DNA from: Allorhizobium borbori
Lineage (GTDB): Bacteria > Pseudomonadota > Alphaproteobacteria > Rhizobiales > Rhizobiaceae
DNA: 64,000 nt
Direction: 5' to 3'
Assembly (NCBI RefSeq): GCF_014196535.1
Contig: NZ_JACIDU010000007.1
Coordinates: 62,001-126,000, forward strand
The stretch's first letter is position 1. The number at the start of each line of letters is the position of its first letter. Position numbers and translations under genes: made by a program. The notes beneath the pieces are model-generated. The model ran no database searches and was not told the DNA's origin. It was given only the letters and a program-made list of their open reading frames with translations. Positions 53,937-62,955 of the stretch are shown one piece after another.

Positions 53937-56252
53937 TCAGCGTTCGATCTGCGAGGCTTCCGCGACGGCCAGTGCCGCCATGTTCACCACGCCACGCGAG
54001 GTGACGGTGGAGGACAGGATATGAGCCGGCAGGCGTGCGCCGAGCATGATCGGGCCCACATGCAGGGCGTCCATCATGGTGCGCGTCAGACCAAGCGAGA
54101 TGTTGGCGGCATCGAGGTTCGGGAAGACCAGCAGGTTGGCTTCGCCGCTCAGCGTGCTGTTCGGCATGGCGCGCTTGCGCAATGCTTCATTCAGCGCTGA
54201 ACCACCCTGCATTTCACCGTCGATTTCCAGATCCGGCATCTGGTCCTGCACGAGTTGAAGGGCGGCGCGCATCTTGCGGGCGCTGGCGCTGTCACGCGAG
54301 CCGAAATTGGAATGGCTGACCAGCGCCACCCGCGGTGTGATGCCGAAGCGCTGGATGGCGCGCGCGGCAAGAACCGCCGTTTCCGCCACTTCCTCCGGTG
54401 TCGGATCGTGGGTGATGAATGTATCGGCAAAGAAGATGGCCCCGCGCTGCGAGATCAGCAGGCTGAGGCCCGAGAAAGCGTGTACGCCGGGCTTTTTGCC
54501 GATGATCTGGCTAACGTCACGCAGGTGGCGGTCATAGCGGCCTTCAACGCCACAGATCAGCGCGTCGGCATGATCAAGACGCACGGCGAGCGCGCCGATG
54601 ACGGTGTTGTTGGTACGCACCATGGTCTTGGCGCCTTCGGGATTGATGCCCAGGCGGCCTACACAGGCGAAATATTCGTCCACATATTCACGGAAACGCG
54701 GATCGTCCTCGGGGTTCACCACGGCGAAATCCTTATCCGGACGAATGCGCAGACCGTAACGCTTGAGGCGCGCCTCGATGATCTGCGGGCGGCCGATGAG
54801 GATCGGGATGGCGGTGTTGTCTTCCAGCAGGAACTGGGCGGCACGCAGAACGCGTTCGTCCTCACCTTCCGCGAAGATCACGCGCTTGCGCGGCGAAGCC
54901 TTGGCGGCATTGAAGATCGGCTTCATGATGAAGCCCGAGCGATAAACGAAGCGGCTCAACTGTTCGACATAGGCGTCGAAATCGGCAATCGGGCGCAAGG
55001 CAACGCCCGTCTCCGCTGCCGCCTTGGCAACGGCGGGTGCAATGCGCAGCATCAGGCGCTGATCGAACGGCGAAGGGATGAGGTAGTTCGGGCCGAAAAC
55101 GAGGGCTTCACCGCCGCGCGCCTTGGCGGCGGCCTCGTTCACTTCCTCACGGGCGAGGGCGGCAATGGCCTTCACCGTCGCCATCTTCATTTCTTCGTTG
55201 ATGGTCGTCGCACCGCAGTCCAGTGCCCCGCGGAAGATGTAGGGGAAGCAGAGAACGTTGTTCACCTGGTTCGGGAAGTCCGACCGGCCGGTGCAGATCA
55301 TCGCGTCCGGGCGCTCGGCACGGGCGAGATCAGGCATGATCTCGGGCGTCGGGTTGGCCAGCGCCATGATGAGCGGCTTTTCGGCCATCTGCTTCAGCAA
55401 TTCCGGCTTCAGAACGCCGGCGGCGGAAAGGCCGAGGAAGACATCGGCGCCACCGATGGATTCATCCAGCTTGCGCTTGTCGCTTTCCTGCGCATAGACC
55501 GATTTCCACGGGTCCATGAGGACTTCACGGCCCTTGTAGACGAGCCCCTCGATGTCGTGGACCCAGATGTTCTCGCGCCGGGCGCCAAGGGCAACAAGCA
55601 GATTGAGGCAGGCAAGCGCAGCAGCGCCTGCGCCGGAGGCGACGATCTTTACCGCTTCCAGTTTCTTGCCGGCCAGTTCCAGGCCGTTGATGATGGCGGC
55701 GGCGACGATGATGGCTGTGCCGTGCTGGTCGTCGTGGAAGACCGGGATGTTCATTTTCTCGCGCAGTCGGCGCTCAACCTCGAAACATTCCGGGGCCTTG
55801 ATGTCCTCAAGGTTGATGCCGCCGAAGGTGGGCTCCAGAGCGGAGATGGTCGACACCATGTCATCGACGCCCGGCGCGTCGATCTCGATGTCGAACACAT
55901 CGATCCCGGCAAACTTCTTGAAGAGAACGGCCTTGCCTTCCATCACCGGCTTCGAGGCCAGCGGGCCGATATTGCCGAGGCCGAGAACGGCGGTACCGTT
56001 TGAAACCACGCCGACGAGGTTGCCGCGCGCAGTGTAATCGACGGCGGTATCGGGATTGTCGCGAATCTCAAGGCAGGGGGCGGCAACGCCGGGCGAATAG
56101 GCGAGCGCCAGATCGCGCTGGTTGCCGAGTGGCTTGGTGGCCTGGATTTCAAGCTTGCCGGGGCGAGGATAACGGTGGAAAAACAAGGCCTGCTGATCCA
56201 GATCCAGTCGGGCCTTGTCTTCCTCGGACATATTTTTCTGCTCGTCGGTCAT
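53937..56252 (-). CDS. maeB: NADP-dependent malic enzyme with phosphotransacetylase-like domain
   Basis: 771 residues. N-terminal malic domain with [37 protein letters not shown] (catalytic lysine), a Rossmann [17 protein letters not shown] and [11 protein letters not shown]-type segment. Residues about 430-771 are a PTA-like domain ([35 protein letters not shown]). This long fusion is typical of proteobacterial MaeB/TME enzymes. It makes pyruvate and NADPH from malate; the PTA domain is usually regulatory, not catalytic. Confidence 0.93.
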   Translation of the reverse strand: MTDEQKNMSEEDKARLDLDQQALFFHRYPRPGKLEIQATKPLGNQRDLALAYSPGVAAPCLEIRDNPDTAVDYTARGNLVGVVSNGTAVLGLGNIGPLASKPVMEGKAVLFKKFAGIDVFDIEIDAPGVDDMVSTISALEPTFGGINLEDIKAPECFEVERRLREKMNIPVFHDDQHGTAIIVAAAIINGLELAGKKLEAVKIVASGAGAAALACLNLLVALGARRENIWVHDIEGLVYKGREVLMDPWKSVYAQESDKRKLDESIGGADVFLGLSAAGVLKPELLKQMAEKPLIMALANPTPEIMPDLARAERPDAMICTGRSDFPNQVNNVLCFPYIFRGALDCGATTINEEMKMATVKAIAALAREEVNEAAAKARGGEALVFGPNYLIPSPFDQRLMLRIAPAVAKAAAETGVALRPIADFDAYVEQLSRFVYRSGFIMKPIFNAAKASPRKRVIFAEGEDERVLRAAQFLLEDNTAIPILIGRPQIIEARLKRYGLRIRPDKDFAVVNPEDDPRFREYVDEYFACVGRLGINPEGAKTMVRTNNTVIGALAVRLDHADALICGVEGRYDRHLRDVSQIIGKKPGVHAFSGLSLLISQRGAIFFADTFITHDPTPEEVAETAVLAARAIQRFGITPRVALVSHSNFGSRDSASARKMRAALQLVQDQMPDLEIDGEMQGGSALNEALRKRAMPNSTLSGEANLLVFPNLDAANISLGLTRTMMDALHVGPIMLGARLPAHILSSTVTSRGVVNMAALAVAEASQIER

Positions 56253-56438
56253 CGCAACTCACCTCCGGACCTTAGACATTCGTCTCACTTTATCTTCGAC
56301 CTGCATACATCAACCGATTGAATTGAAAAGGGGGGATGTGCGGAAAGCGTCAAACGACCGTGCGTTTGTCCGCTGTCATCATGCTGCAACAGGACTCTGT
56401 TTTTCAGATGACAAGAAGAGAGATGAGAGATCGATAGG

Positions 56439-57278
56439 ATGATGATGTCCGCAAACGCTAGCATGGAACCCCGGAAATTCAGAACACTGTTCATTTCGGA
56501 TGTGCATCTCGGCTCGAAAGCAGCACAGACCGACCTTCTTCTGGATTTTCTTCGTCATCATGAGGCCGAGACGGTCATTCTGGTCGGCGATATCGTCGAT
56601 GGCTGGCGGTTGAAGCGCAGTTGGCACTGGCCGCAGGGCTGCAACGACGTGGTGCAGAAGCTTCTGCGCAAGGCGCGCAAGGGTACGCGCATCGTCTACA
56701 TTCCCGGTAACCACGATGAGTTTCTGCGTGATTTCCCCGGCATGCACTTTGGTGGCATCGAAGTGGCCGACCGTATCGTTCATGAAATGGCCGATGGCCG
56801 CAAATATCTTGTGCTGCATGGCGATCAGTTCGACGTCGTCGTCCATAACGCCCGTCTGATCGCCTATCTCGGCGATTGGGCCTATGACACGGCCATCGCC
56901 ATCAATGTAGTGCTTGCCAGCATTCGCCGTCATCTCGGCCTGCCATACTGGTCGTTCTCCTCCTGGGCGAAACTCAAGGTCAAGAAGGCCGTTAATTTTA
57001 TCGGTGCTTTCCAGCATGTGGTGGCCGAAGAGGCCCGTCGCGCGGGTGTCGATGGCGTGATCTGCGGTCACATTCACCATGCGGTGATGGAAGACCTCGA
57101 CGGCATCCACTACGTCAACACCGGTGACTGGGTGGAAAGCTGTACGGCGATTGCCGAACATGCCGATGGTCGCCTCGAACTTATCACCTGGCTCGTGCCG
57201 CTGACGACGGACAAGGATAGGCCGGAAAGCGCCAGTGTTCTGGACTTCAAGCGTGAGGCGGATATGCAGGCCGCTTGA
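56439..57278 (+). CDS. LpxH-like UDP-2,3-diacylglucosamine diphosphatase family phosphoesterase
   Basis: 279 residues. Calcineurin-like metal motifs LFISDVHLGSKAAQ, LVGDIVDGW, IPGNHDEFLRDF, LVLHGDQFD and ICGHIHHA place it in the two-metal phosphoesterase family. The HWPQGCNDVV region and length fit LpxH-like proteins that cleave UDP-2,3-diacylglucosamine in lipid A synthesis. Many rhizobia use LpxI for that step instead, so this may have another lipid pyrophosphate substrate. It may start at ATG 56439, 56442 or 56445. Confidence 0.85.
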   Translation: MMMSANASMEPRKFRTLFISDVHLGSKAAQTDLLLDFLRHHEAETVILVGDIVDGWRLKRSWHWPQGCNDVVQKLLRKARKGTRIVYIPGNHDEFLRDFPGMHFGGIEVADRIVHEMADGRKYLVLHGDQFDVVVHNARLIAYLGDWAYDTAIAINVVLASIRRHLGLPYWSFSSWAKLKVKKAVNFIGAFQHVVAEEARRAGVDGVICGHIHHAVMEDLDGIHYVNTGDWVESCTAIAEHADGRLELITWLVPLTTDKDRPESASVLDFKREADMQAA

Positions 57279-57294
57279 TCCGCTTTTCGATCGC

Positions 57295-58278
57295 CTACCC
57301 CCAGAGCGCCGGAGCAGGCGGGAAGGCGAGCGAACCCTCATAGGCAAGGCCGGGCTCACGGTCGCGGGCGAGCAGAAGCGGACCGTCGAGATCGACGAAA
57401 TCCGCATCCTGCGCCAGCAACATGGCCGGCGCCATGGCCAGCGATGAGCCGACCATGCAGCCCACCATGATCCTGAAGCCGAGCGCCTGTGCGTCGCGCT
57501 TCATAGTCAGCGCTTCCGTCAGTCCACCGGTCTTGTCGAGCTTGATGTTGATCGCATCGTAACGGTTGCGCAGGGCCGCAAGATCACCGCCGGTATGCAC
57601 GCTTTCATCCGCACAGATCACAACCTTGTGCTCCACGTCGGCCAATGCCGCGTCCTGCCCGGCAGGGAGGGGCTGTTCCACCAGCGCCACGCCGCATTCC
57701 GCCGATATGCCGATGTGGCGGGCAAGCTGATCAACCGGCCAGCCTTCATTGGCGTCGAGGATAATCGTGCTTTTCGGTGCAGCGGCGCAGACGGCCCGGA
57801 TGCGACTTTCATCATCGCCGGTACCGACCTTGACCTTGAGGAGAGGTCGATGGGCGTTTTCTGCCGCCTTAGCCGCCATCGTCCCGGGTTCGCCCAGCGA
57901 TATCGTGTAGGCGGTAATGAGCGGCTTCGGCGGGCTTGTGAGAATGTGGCCTGCAACCGTCGTGCCGGACAGTTTGGCTTCCAGGTCCCAGAGGGCGCAA
58001 TCGACTGCGTTGCGCGCGGCACCCGGCTTCATTGCGCCTTGCAGGGTTTCGCGGGTCATGCCAGCGGCGATCGCCGGGGCGATGGCAACAATGTCGGCCA
58101 GAACGCCGTCCAGCGTTTCGCCATAGCGCGCGTAGGGCACGCATTCGCCGAGACCGATGGCTGTGCCATCGGTGATACGGCAGGTCACAACCAGTGCCTC
58201 GGTCTTTGTTCCGCGTGAAATGGTGAAGCCGCCGGCGATGGGAAAGCTTTCGATTGTGGCTTCGAGGTGACGCGACAT
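57295..58278 (-). CDS. dgcA: Dipeptide epimerase (L-Ala-D/L-Glu epimerase-like)
   Basis: 327 residues of the enolase superfamily (MLE subgroup): GECVPYARYGET, the K-x-K motif LLKVKVG, metal ligands ILDANEGW, VEQPLP and CADESVH, and the second-lysine segment NIKLDKTGGL. These motifs match dipeptide epimerases of the peptidoglycan recycling or D-amino-acid pathways (L-Ala-D/L-Glu). Substrate specificity is not provable from sequence. ATG 58278 is taken; a longer frame to 58461 would run into the mla promoter region. Confidence 0.88.
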   Translation of the reverse strand: MSRHLEATIESFPIAGGFTISRGTKTEALVVTCRITDGTAIGLGECVPYARYGETLDGVLADIVAIAPAIAAGMTRETLQGAMKPGAARNAVDCALWDLEAKLSGTTVAGHILTSPPKPLITAYTISLGEPGTMAAKAAENAHRPLLKVKVGTGDDESRIRAVCAAAPKSTIILDANEGWPVDQLARHIGISAECGVALVEQPLPAGQDAALADVEHKVVICADESVHTGGDLAALRNRYDAINIKLDKTGGLTEALTMKRDAQALGFRIMVGCMVGSSLAMAPAMLLAQDADFVDLDGPLLLARDREPGLAYEGSLAFPPAPALWG

Positions 58279-58374
58279 GGAGATACTTTCAGCGAATGTT
58301 GGACAATCAGGATATTGCCCTATTTTACTTGCACTTGCGGTGGCAAACTGACCGTCCGCACGAGTCGAGTCGGG
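58279..58374. promoter_or_regulatory. Divergent promoter region dgcA / mla operon
   Basis: 96 bp between ATG 58278 (minus) and ATG 58375 (plus). No recognised sigma-70 or ECF motif could be fixed by eye. Confidence 0.4.
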
Positions 58375-59571
58375 ATGTTGCCGCAAGCCTTGAAAGATGC
58401 AAGCGAATTGAAGTCCGCCGAAAACAATGATCGCCGCGCCGCTGCCCTTGAGCATGTGCATAAGGGCGACGGTTCCGAGCGCCGCCTTGTCCTGACGGGC
58501 GACTGGCGCAACGACACTGTGCCTGCGGTTATGGGTGATGTCGGCGATTTCTGCCAGAACCCCGGCAAGTCACCGGTTGAATTCGTTCTCGACGATGTGA
58601 CGCATATCGACACGACCGGTGCCTGGCTCATTCGCCGGATGATGATCGAGGCCACACGGCAGGGCGTCACCACACGCCTTTCGGGCGGACATCACGGCAT
58701 GCAGGACCTCATTCAAGCCCTGCCGGATCATATTCCGGGACCACCGCCCAACAAGACGACGCCTGTCTCGCTGTTCGAAAGGGTTTTTGCACCGGTGGGC
58801 CGTGCGGTGATGGACCTTGCGGGAGACGGCGTTGCAGCGCTGAACATTCTCGGCTCGGCGGTGCAGGGTGCGCAGCTCAAGCTCGGGCGCAATTCCGGCC
58901 TGTCTCCTGCGGCCATCGTCAATCAGATCGACCATATGGGCGTCAGGGCGGTGCCGATCATCCTGCTGATGTCGTTCCTCATCGGCGCAATCATTGCGCA
59001 GCAGGGAGCTTTCCAGCTCCGCTATTTCGGCGCCGAGGTTTTCGTGGTCGATCTCGTCGGCATTCTGCAATTGCGTGAAATCGGCGTGCTGTTGACCGCG
59101 ATCATGATCGCCGGTCGCTCCGGTTCGGCCATTACTGCCGAAATCGGCTCGATGAAGATGCGCGAGGAGGTGGATGCGCTGAAGGTTATCGGCCTCAACC
59201 CCATCGGCGTGTTGATCTTCCCGCGTCTCGTCGCGCTCACCGTGGCACTGCCGCTTCTGACGATCCTCGCCAATTTCGCGGCACTTTTCGGGGCGGCCGT
59301 GATCGCATCGGTCTATTCCGGCATCACGTTCGAGGTTTTCCTGTCGCGGCTAAATCAGGCTATCGACGTTTCCACCATCGCATCGGGCATGATCAAGGCG
59401 CCGTTCATGGCCCTGGTGATCGGCATCGTGGCGGCGGTGGAAGGCATGAAAGTGGGCGGCAGCGCCGAATCGCTCGGACGGCAGGTTACGGCCTCCGTCG
59501 TGAAATCGATCTTCGTCGTGATCCTGATGGACGGGCTTTTCGCCATGTTCTACGCAGCCATCGATTTCTGA
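58375..59571 (+). CDS. mlaE: MlaE-family lipid ABC permease with N-terminal STAS domain
   Basis: 398 residues. The first ~130 form an STAS-like domain (VLTGDWRNDTVPAVMG; EFVLDDVTHIDTTGAWLIRR with the serine-like Thr-Thr), as in MlaB. The MlaE permease follows from about 145, with RAVPIILLMSFLIGAIIAQQ, LLTAIMIAGRSGSAITAEIGSM, EVDALKVIGLNP and C-terminal KSIFVVILMDGLFAMFY. Together with mlaF, mlaD and a lipoprotein it forms a lipid importer/exporter between inner and outer membrane. Fused MlaB-MlaE replaces the separate mlaB gene of E. coli. ATG 58375 starts the conserved STAS domain. Confidence 0.91.
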   Translation: MLPQALKDASELKSAENNDRRAAALEHVHKGDGSERRLVLTGDWRNDTVPAVMGDVGDFCQNPGKSPVEFVLDDVTHIDTTGAWLIRRMMIEATRQGVTTRLSGGHHGMQDLIQALPDHIPGPPPNKTTPVSLFERVFAPVGRAVMDLAGDGVAALNILGSAVQGAQLKLGRNSGLSPAAIVNQIDHMGVRAVPIILLMSFLIGAIIAQQGAFQLRYFGAEVFVVDLVGILQLREIGVLLTAIMIAGRSGSAITAEIGSMKMREEVDALKVIGLNPIGVLIFPRLVALTVALPLLTILANFAALFGAAVIASVYSGITFEVFLSRLNQAIDVSTIASGMIKAPFMALVIGIVAAVEGMKVGGSAESLGRQVTASVVKSIFVVILMDGLFAMFYAAIDF

Positions 59572-59582
59572 GGGGGAGGGAC

Positions 59583-60392
59583 ATGCAGGAGAACATCTCA
59601 CCCCGGCCTTCCCCTTCTACGCGCGAAGCGGTGCTGTCCGTGCGTGGTCTCACCGTCGGCTTCGGCGAAAAGCTCGTACTCGATCATCTGGATCTCGATG
59701 TCTATCGTGGCGAGATTCTCGGTTTCGTCGGAGCTTCCGGTGCCGGTAAATCCGTGCTGATGCGAACCGTTCTGCGGCTTTTGCCGAAGCGGGAGGGCAA
59801 GATCCACATTCTTGGTTCCGATTATGATGCCGTGAACGAGGCCAAGCGCATGGAACTCGATACGCGGCTCGGCGTTCTGTTCCAGCACGGCGCGCTGTTT
59901 TCCTCGCTGACCGTGAAGGAGAACATCCAGCTTCCGATGCGTGAATATCTCGACCTGCCGCAGAAGCTGATGGATGAGCTCGCCTATCTCAAGATCGACA
60001 TGGTGGGTCTCGATGCCGATGCTGGCAATAAATACCCATCCGAACTTTCAGGCGGCATGATCAAGCGTGCGGCCCTGGCGCGCGCATTGGCGCTCGATCC
60101 CGATCTCGTGTTTCTTGACGAACCGACCTCCGGCCTCGACCCCATCGGGGCGGCGGAGTTCGACAATCTCATCGCCCGGCTGCGCGATACGCTCGGCCTG
60201 ACGGTCTATATGGTCACGCACGATCTCGACAGCCTGTTTTCCGTCTGTGACCGTATTGCGGTGCTGGGAAAGAAGCGGGTATTGGTAGAGGGGACTCTTG
60301 AAGATATGTTCGCGTTTGACGATCCATGGGTTCAATCCTATTTCCGGGGCAAGCGTGCGCGGTCCGTTTCCGTCGGAAACGCAGTAGAATGA
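59583..60392 (+). CDS. mlaF: MlaF-type lipid transporter ATPase
   Basis: 269 residues: Walker A VGASGAGKSVLM, Q-loop LFQHGALFSSLTV, signature LSGGMIKRAALARALA, Walker B LVFLDEPTSGLDP and His switch VTHDLDSLF. The short QHGALFSS and the C-terminal DDPWVQSYFRGK are typical of MlaF. It powers the MlaE permease and lies 11 nt after mlaE. Confidence 0.94.
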   Translation: MQENISPRPSPSTREAVLSVRGLTVGFGEKLVLDHLDLDVYRGEILGFVGASGAGKSVLMRTVLRLLPKREGKIHILGSDYDAVNEAKRMELDTRLGVLFQHGALFSSLTVKENIQLPMREYLDLPQKLMDELAYLKIDMVGLDADAGNKYPSELSGGMIKRAALARALALDPDLVFLDEPTSGLDPIGAAEFDNLIARLRDTLGLTVYMVTHDLDSLFSVCDRIAVLGKKRVLVEGTLEDMFAFDDPWVQSYFRGKRARSVSVGNAVE

Positions 60393-60408
60393 CGGAGTAG
60401 AGCGGACC

Positions 60409-61782
60409 ATGGAAACAAAAGCCAATTACGCCGTTGTCGGCTTTTTCACGCTGCTGGTTGTCATTGCCGCGTTCGGTTTCGTCTACTGGATGTCGCAGTT
60501 CGGTCGCGGCGGGCCGGTGGCGCAACTCCTGATCCGCATTCCAGGTTCGGCCAACGGTCTTTCCGTCGGCTCGCCGGTACGCTTCAACGGCATTCCCGTC
60601 GGCACGGTACGCGGTCTTTCCATCGACCGCGGTAATCCCCGCTTTTCCGTGGCGTTGACGGAAGTGCAGGCCGATGCACCAGTCTATGCCAACACCCGCG
60701 CCGTTCTTGAAATCCAGGGCCTGACGGGCGCTGCCTATATCGAGCTTTCCGCCAACCGTGACCCGGAAGGCAAGAATATTCTGGGCGAGGCGATGGATCA
60801 GGGCAAGCCGGCCGAGCTTTATGCCGATCTTTCGAGTGTAACCAACCTGCTCGATACGGCCGACAAGATTCTGAAGCGCGCTGACGATGCCATTGGCCAG
60901 ATTCAGTCCTTTGTCGCCGATGCACGCGAGCCGCTGACGCAGACAGTGAAGAATGCCCAGACCTTTTCGCAGGCGCTCAGCGACAACGCGGACGGGATCG
61001 ACCGGTTTCTGGAGGGTGTGAGCGCTCTTTCCACGACCATTACCGGCATTTCAGGCCGTCTGGATTCGACGTTGAAGGCCATTGAAGATCTAGCGAAATC
61101 GGTCGACGGCAAGAAGGTCGACAGCATTCTCGTCAACATCGACAAGGTGAGCCAGGATATTGCCAAGGTTTCCGGTGAGCTTCCCGATACGGTGGCAAGC
61201 TTCCGCCGCACGGCGCAGAGCTTCGAAGCTTTCGGTACAGGCGCCGGCAAGACTCTGCAGCGGGTCGATGCAATGGTCGCTGCCGTCGATTCCGGCAAGA
61301 TCGGCACGACGGTGGACAATATTTCCACTGCCGCTAGCGATGTTCGCGAAGCGATGAAATCCGTGCGCAGCGTGACCGACGATATTGGCGGTCGCCGGCA
61401 GGATATCGACAAGGCGATTGCGAATTTCACCGAGATGTCCAACAAGCTGAACGCCGCTTCCAACCGTGTGGATGGCATTCTGGCCAAGGTTGACGGCTTG
61501 CTGGGGTCGGACGATTCGCAGTCGGTGATGGTGCAGGCGCGCGATACGTTGCAGTCCTTCAAGGCCATGGCCGACAATCTGAACGCCCAGATCGGTCCGA
61601 TCGCCGCCAATATCAGCCGCTTCTCGGGTCCGGGATTGCGTGATTTGCAGTCGCTGATCACCGATACGCGCCGCACCATGCAGAATCTGGATGCGACGGT
61701 GAGCAATTTCGACAAGAATCCGCAACGGCTTCTGTTCGGCGGTGAAACAGTCAAGCAATATGACGGCCGTGCGCGGCGTTGA
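60409..61782 (+). CDS. mlaD: MlaD/MCE-domain substrate-binding protein
   Basis: 457 residues. One TM helix (about 7-27), then an MCE domain (about 38-115): VRFNGIPVGTVRGLSIDRGNPRFSVALTEV and GLTGAAYIELS. The long C-terminal half is coiled-coil/helical with many D-x2-S and K-x2-D repeats. MCE proteins form hexameric tubes that shuttle lipids across the periplasm. This is the longer alpha-type MlaD, with more than twice the E. coli length. It lies 16 nt after mlaF. Confidence 0.92.
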   Translation: METKANYAVVGFFTLLVVIAAFGFVYWMSQFGRGGPVAQLLIRIPGSANGLSVGSPVRFNGIPVGTVRGLSIDRGNPRFSVALTEVQADAPVYANTRAVLEIQGLTGAAYIELSANRDPEGKNILGEAMDQGKPAELYADLSSVTNLLDTADKILKRADDAIGQIQSFVADAREPLTQTVKNAQTFSQALSDNADGIDRFLEGVSALSTTITGISGRLDSTLKAIEDLAKSVDGKKVDSILVNIDKVSQDIAKVSGELPDTVASFRRTAQSFEAFGTGAGKTLQRVDAMVAAVDSGKIGTTVDNISTAASDVREAMKSVRSVTDDIGGRRQDIDKAIANFTEMSNKLNAASNRVDGILAKVDGLLGSDDSQSVMVQARDTLQSFKAMADNLNAQIGPIAANISRFSGPGLRDLQSLITDTRRTMQNLDATVSNFDKNPQRLLFGGETVKQYDGRARR

Positions 61783-61800
61783 TCAGGGGATGGCTGGATA

Positions 61801-62406
61801 ATGCGTAAGAGTTCGATGCGTTGGACGTTTGGTCTGTCTCCAGTGCTTGCGTTGGTGCTGGGTCTTGGGCTCGCGTCCTGTTCTTCCACGGCCACCAATG
61901 ACACCTTCGATCTCGCGGCTTCAGCACGCGCCGATGGGCCGATGGTACGCAATCGCCAGCTTCTTGTCCCGGAACCGACGGCGCTCAAGGCGCTCGATAG
62001 CGACTCCATCCTCGTGCGCGTTTCGGGTACGGAAATCCAGTATCTTTCCAAGGCGCAGTGGAGCGACCGACTGCCGCGCATGGTGCAATCGAAGCTGGTC
62101 GAGGCCTTCGAGAATTCCGGCAAGCTGGGCGGTGTCGGCAAGCCGGGGCAGGGACTTGCCATCGATTACCAGCTCGTAAGCGACATCCGCGCCTTCGAGA
62201 TCGTCAGCAGCGGTACCCGTGCGGCGAATGTCGAAATTTCCGTGAAGATCCTCAATGATCGCAACGGCACGGTAAAGACGCAGAAGAGCTTTAGCGCCAG
62301 CGAACCGGTTTCCGGTGGCGAGAACCGCGCCTATGTCAAGGCGCTCGACCGCGCCTTCTCGCGCGTCAGTGCCGATATCGTCGACTGGACGCTTCGCTCG
62401 CTCTGA
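61801..62406 (+). CDS. ABC-type transport auxiliary lipoprotein of the Mla-type operon
   Basis: 201 residues. Signal peptide with lipobox LASC (MRKSSMRWTFGLSPVLAL then GLGLASC), so membrane-anchored in the periplasm. The mature domain has the PqiC/auxiliary-lipoprotein features: QLLVPEPTALKALDSDSILVRV, IQYLSKAQWSDRLPRMVQSKL-type segment and DYQLVSDIRAFEI. It probably sits at the outer-membrane end of the lipid pathway. It is the last gene of the operon, 18 nt after mlaD. Confidence 0.88.
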   Translation: MRKSSMRWTFGLSPVLALVLGLGLASCSSTATNDTFDLAASARADGPMVRNRQLLVPEPTALKALDSDSILVRVSGTEIQYLSKAQWSDRLPRMVQSKLVEAFENSGKLGGVGKPGQGLAIDYQLVSDIRAFEIVSSGTRAANVEISVKILNDRNGTVKTQKSFSASEPVSGGENRAYVKALDRAFSRVSADIVDWTLRSL

Positions 62407-62512
62407 GCGTTTCCCAACACTTCATCTATAGACCAGGGCGCGTTCCGGCGTCGTCATTGATGCATGTCCGCCCATCTTGGGGCTTGCGTCGCATCGGGAA
62501 ACAGGTGACACA

Positions 62513-62542
62513 GGAAATTGAATTTTGTGAATTTAATTTTCC
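62513..62542. repeat. Imperfect inverted repeat before the gdx SD
   Basis: GGAAATTGAATT ... AATTTAATTTTCC, 12-13-nt arms with one gap and one mismatch around a 5-nt loop, directly before GAGG and 11 nt ahead of the gdx ATG. Could be an operator or translation-controlling stem. Confidence 0.5.
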
Positions 62543-62553
62543 TGAGGTTATCT

Positions 62554-62874
62554 ATGAACTGGTTGATGTTGATTGGGGCCGGGCTGCTTGAAATCTTCTG
62601 GGCGCTGGGCATGAAATATTCGGACGGCTTCACCAAACCGTTGCCGAGCATCATAACAGCGGTGCTTATTGCCATCAGCGTCTATCTTCTGGGGCAGGCG
62701 GTGAAGACCTTGCCGGTGGGCATGGCCTACGGCATCTGGACAGGGATCGGCACGGTTGGCACCGTCATCATGGGCATCATCTTCTTCGGTGAATCCTCCA
62801 GCCCCGCGCGCCTCGCCTGCATCGGTCTCATCATCATCGGCATCATCGGTCTTCGGCTTCTGCCGGAAGCCTGA
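62554..62874 (+). CDS. gdx: Gdx-type SMR guanidinium exporter (SugE family)
   Basis: 106 residues, four membrane helices. Helix 1 has LLEIFWALGMKYSDGFTKPLPS with the essential glutamate E13; the E-x2-WA-x3-KYS-x-GFT pattern and AYGIWTGIGTVG in helix 3 fit Gdx (guanidinium) rather than Qac multidrug SMR proteins. It would exchange guanidinium for protons as a dimer. No ykkC-type guanidine riboswitch is visible upstream. ATG 62554 with GAGG 8 nt upstream; a longer start at 62518 is rejected. Confidence 0.9.
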   Translation: MNWLMLIGAGLLEIFWALGMKYSDGFTKPLPSIITAVLIAISVYLLGQAVKTLPVGMAYGIWTGIGTVGTVIMGIIFFGESSSPARLACIGLIIIGIIGLRLLPEA

Positions 62875-62900
62875 ACCAGCCGGATTTCACCCACCAATAT

Positions 62901-62932
62901 AAAAGGGCCGCTCCAAAGGAGCGGCCCTTTTT
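62901..62932 (+). terminator. Terminator between gdx and the coiled-coil gene
   Basis: AAAAGGGCCGCTCC-AAA-GGAGCGGCCCTTTTT, symmetric, serves both converging genes. Confidence 0.95.
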
Positions 62933-62955
62933 GTTCTGCATTGATTGCGATCCAA

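Noticed and set aside
54255-56003. 582-codon plus-strand ORF over maeB
   Set aside because: Antisense to a well-supported malic enzyme, no SD or domain.
56379-57407. 342-codon minus-strand ORF over the LpxH-like gene
   Set aside because: Antisense shadow of a metallophosphoesterase with all five metal motifs.
62407-62553. Guanidine (ykkC-type) riboswitch upstream of gdx
   Set aside because: Conserved ykkC or mini-ykkC loop sequences are not visible.
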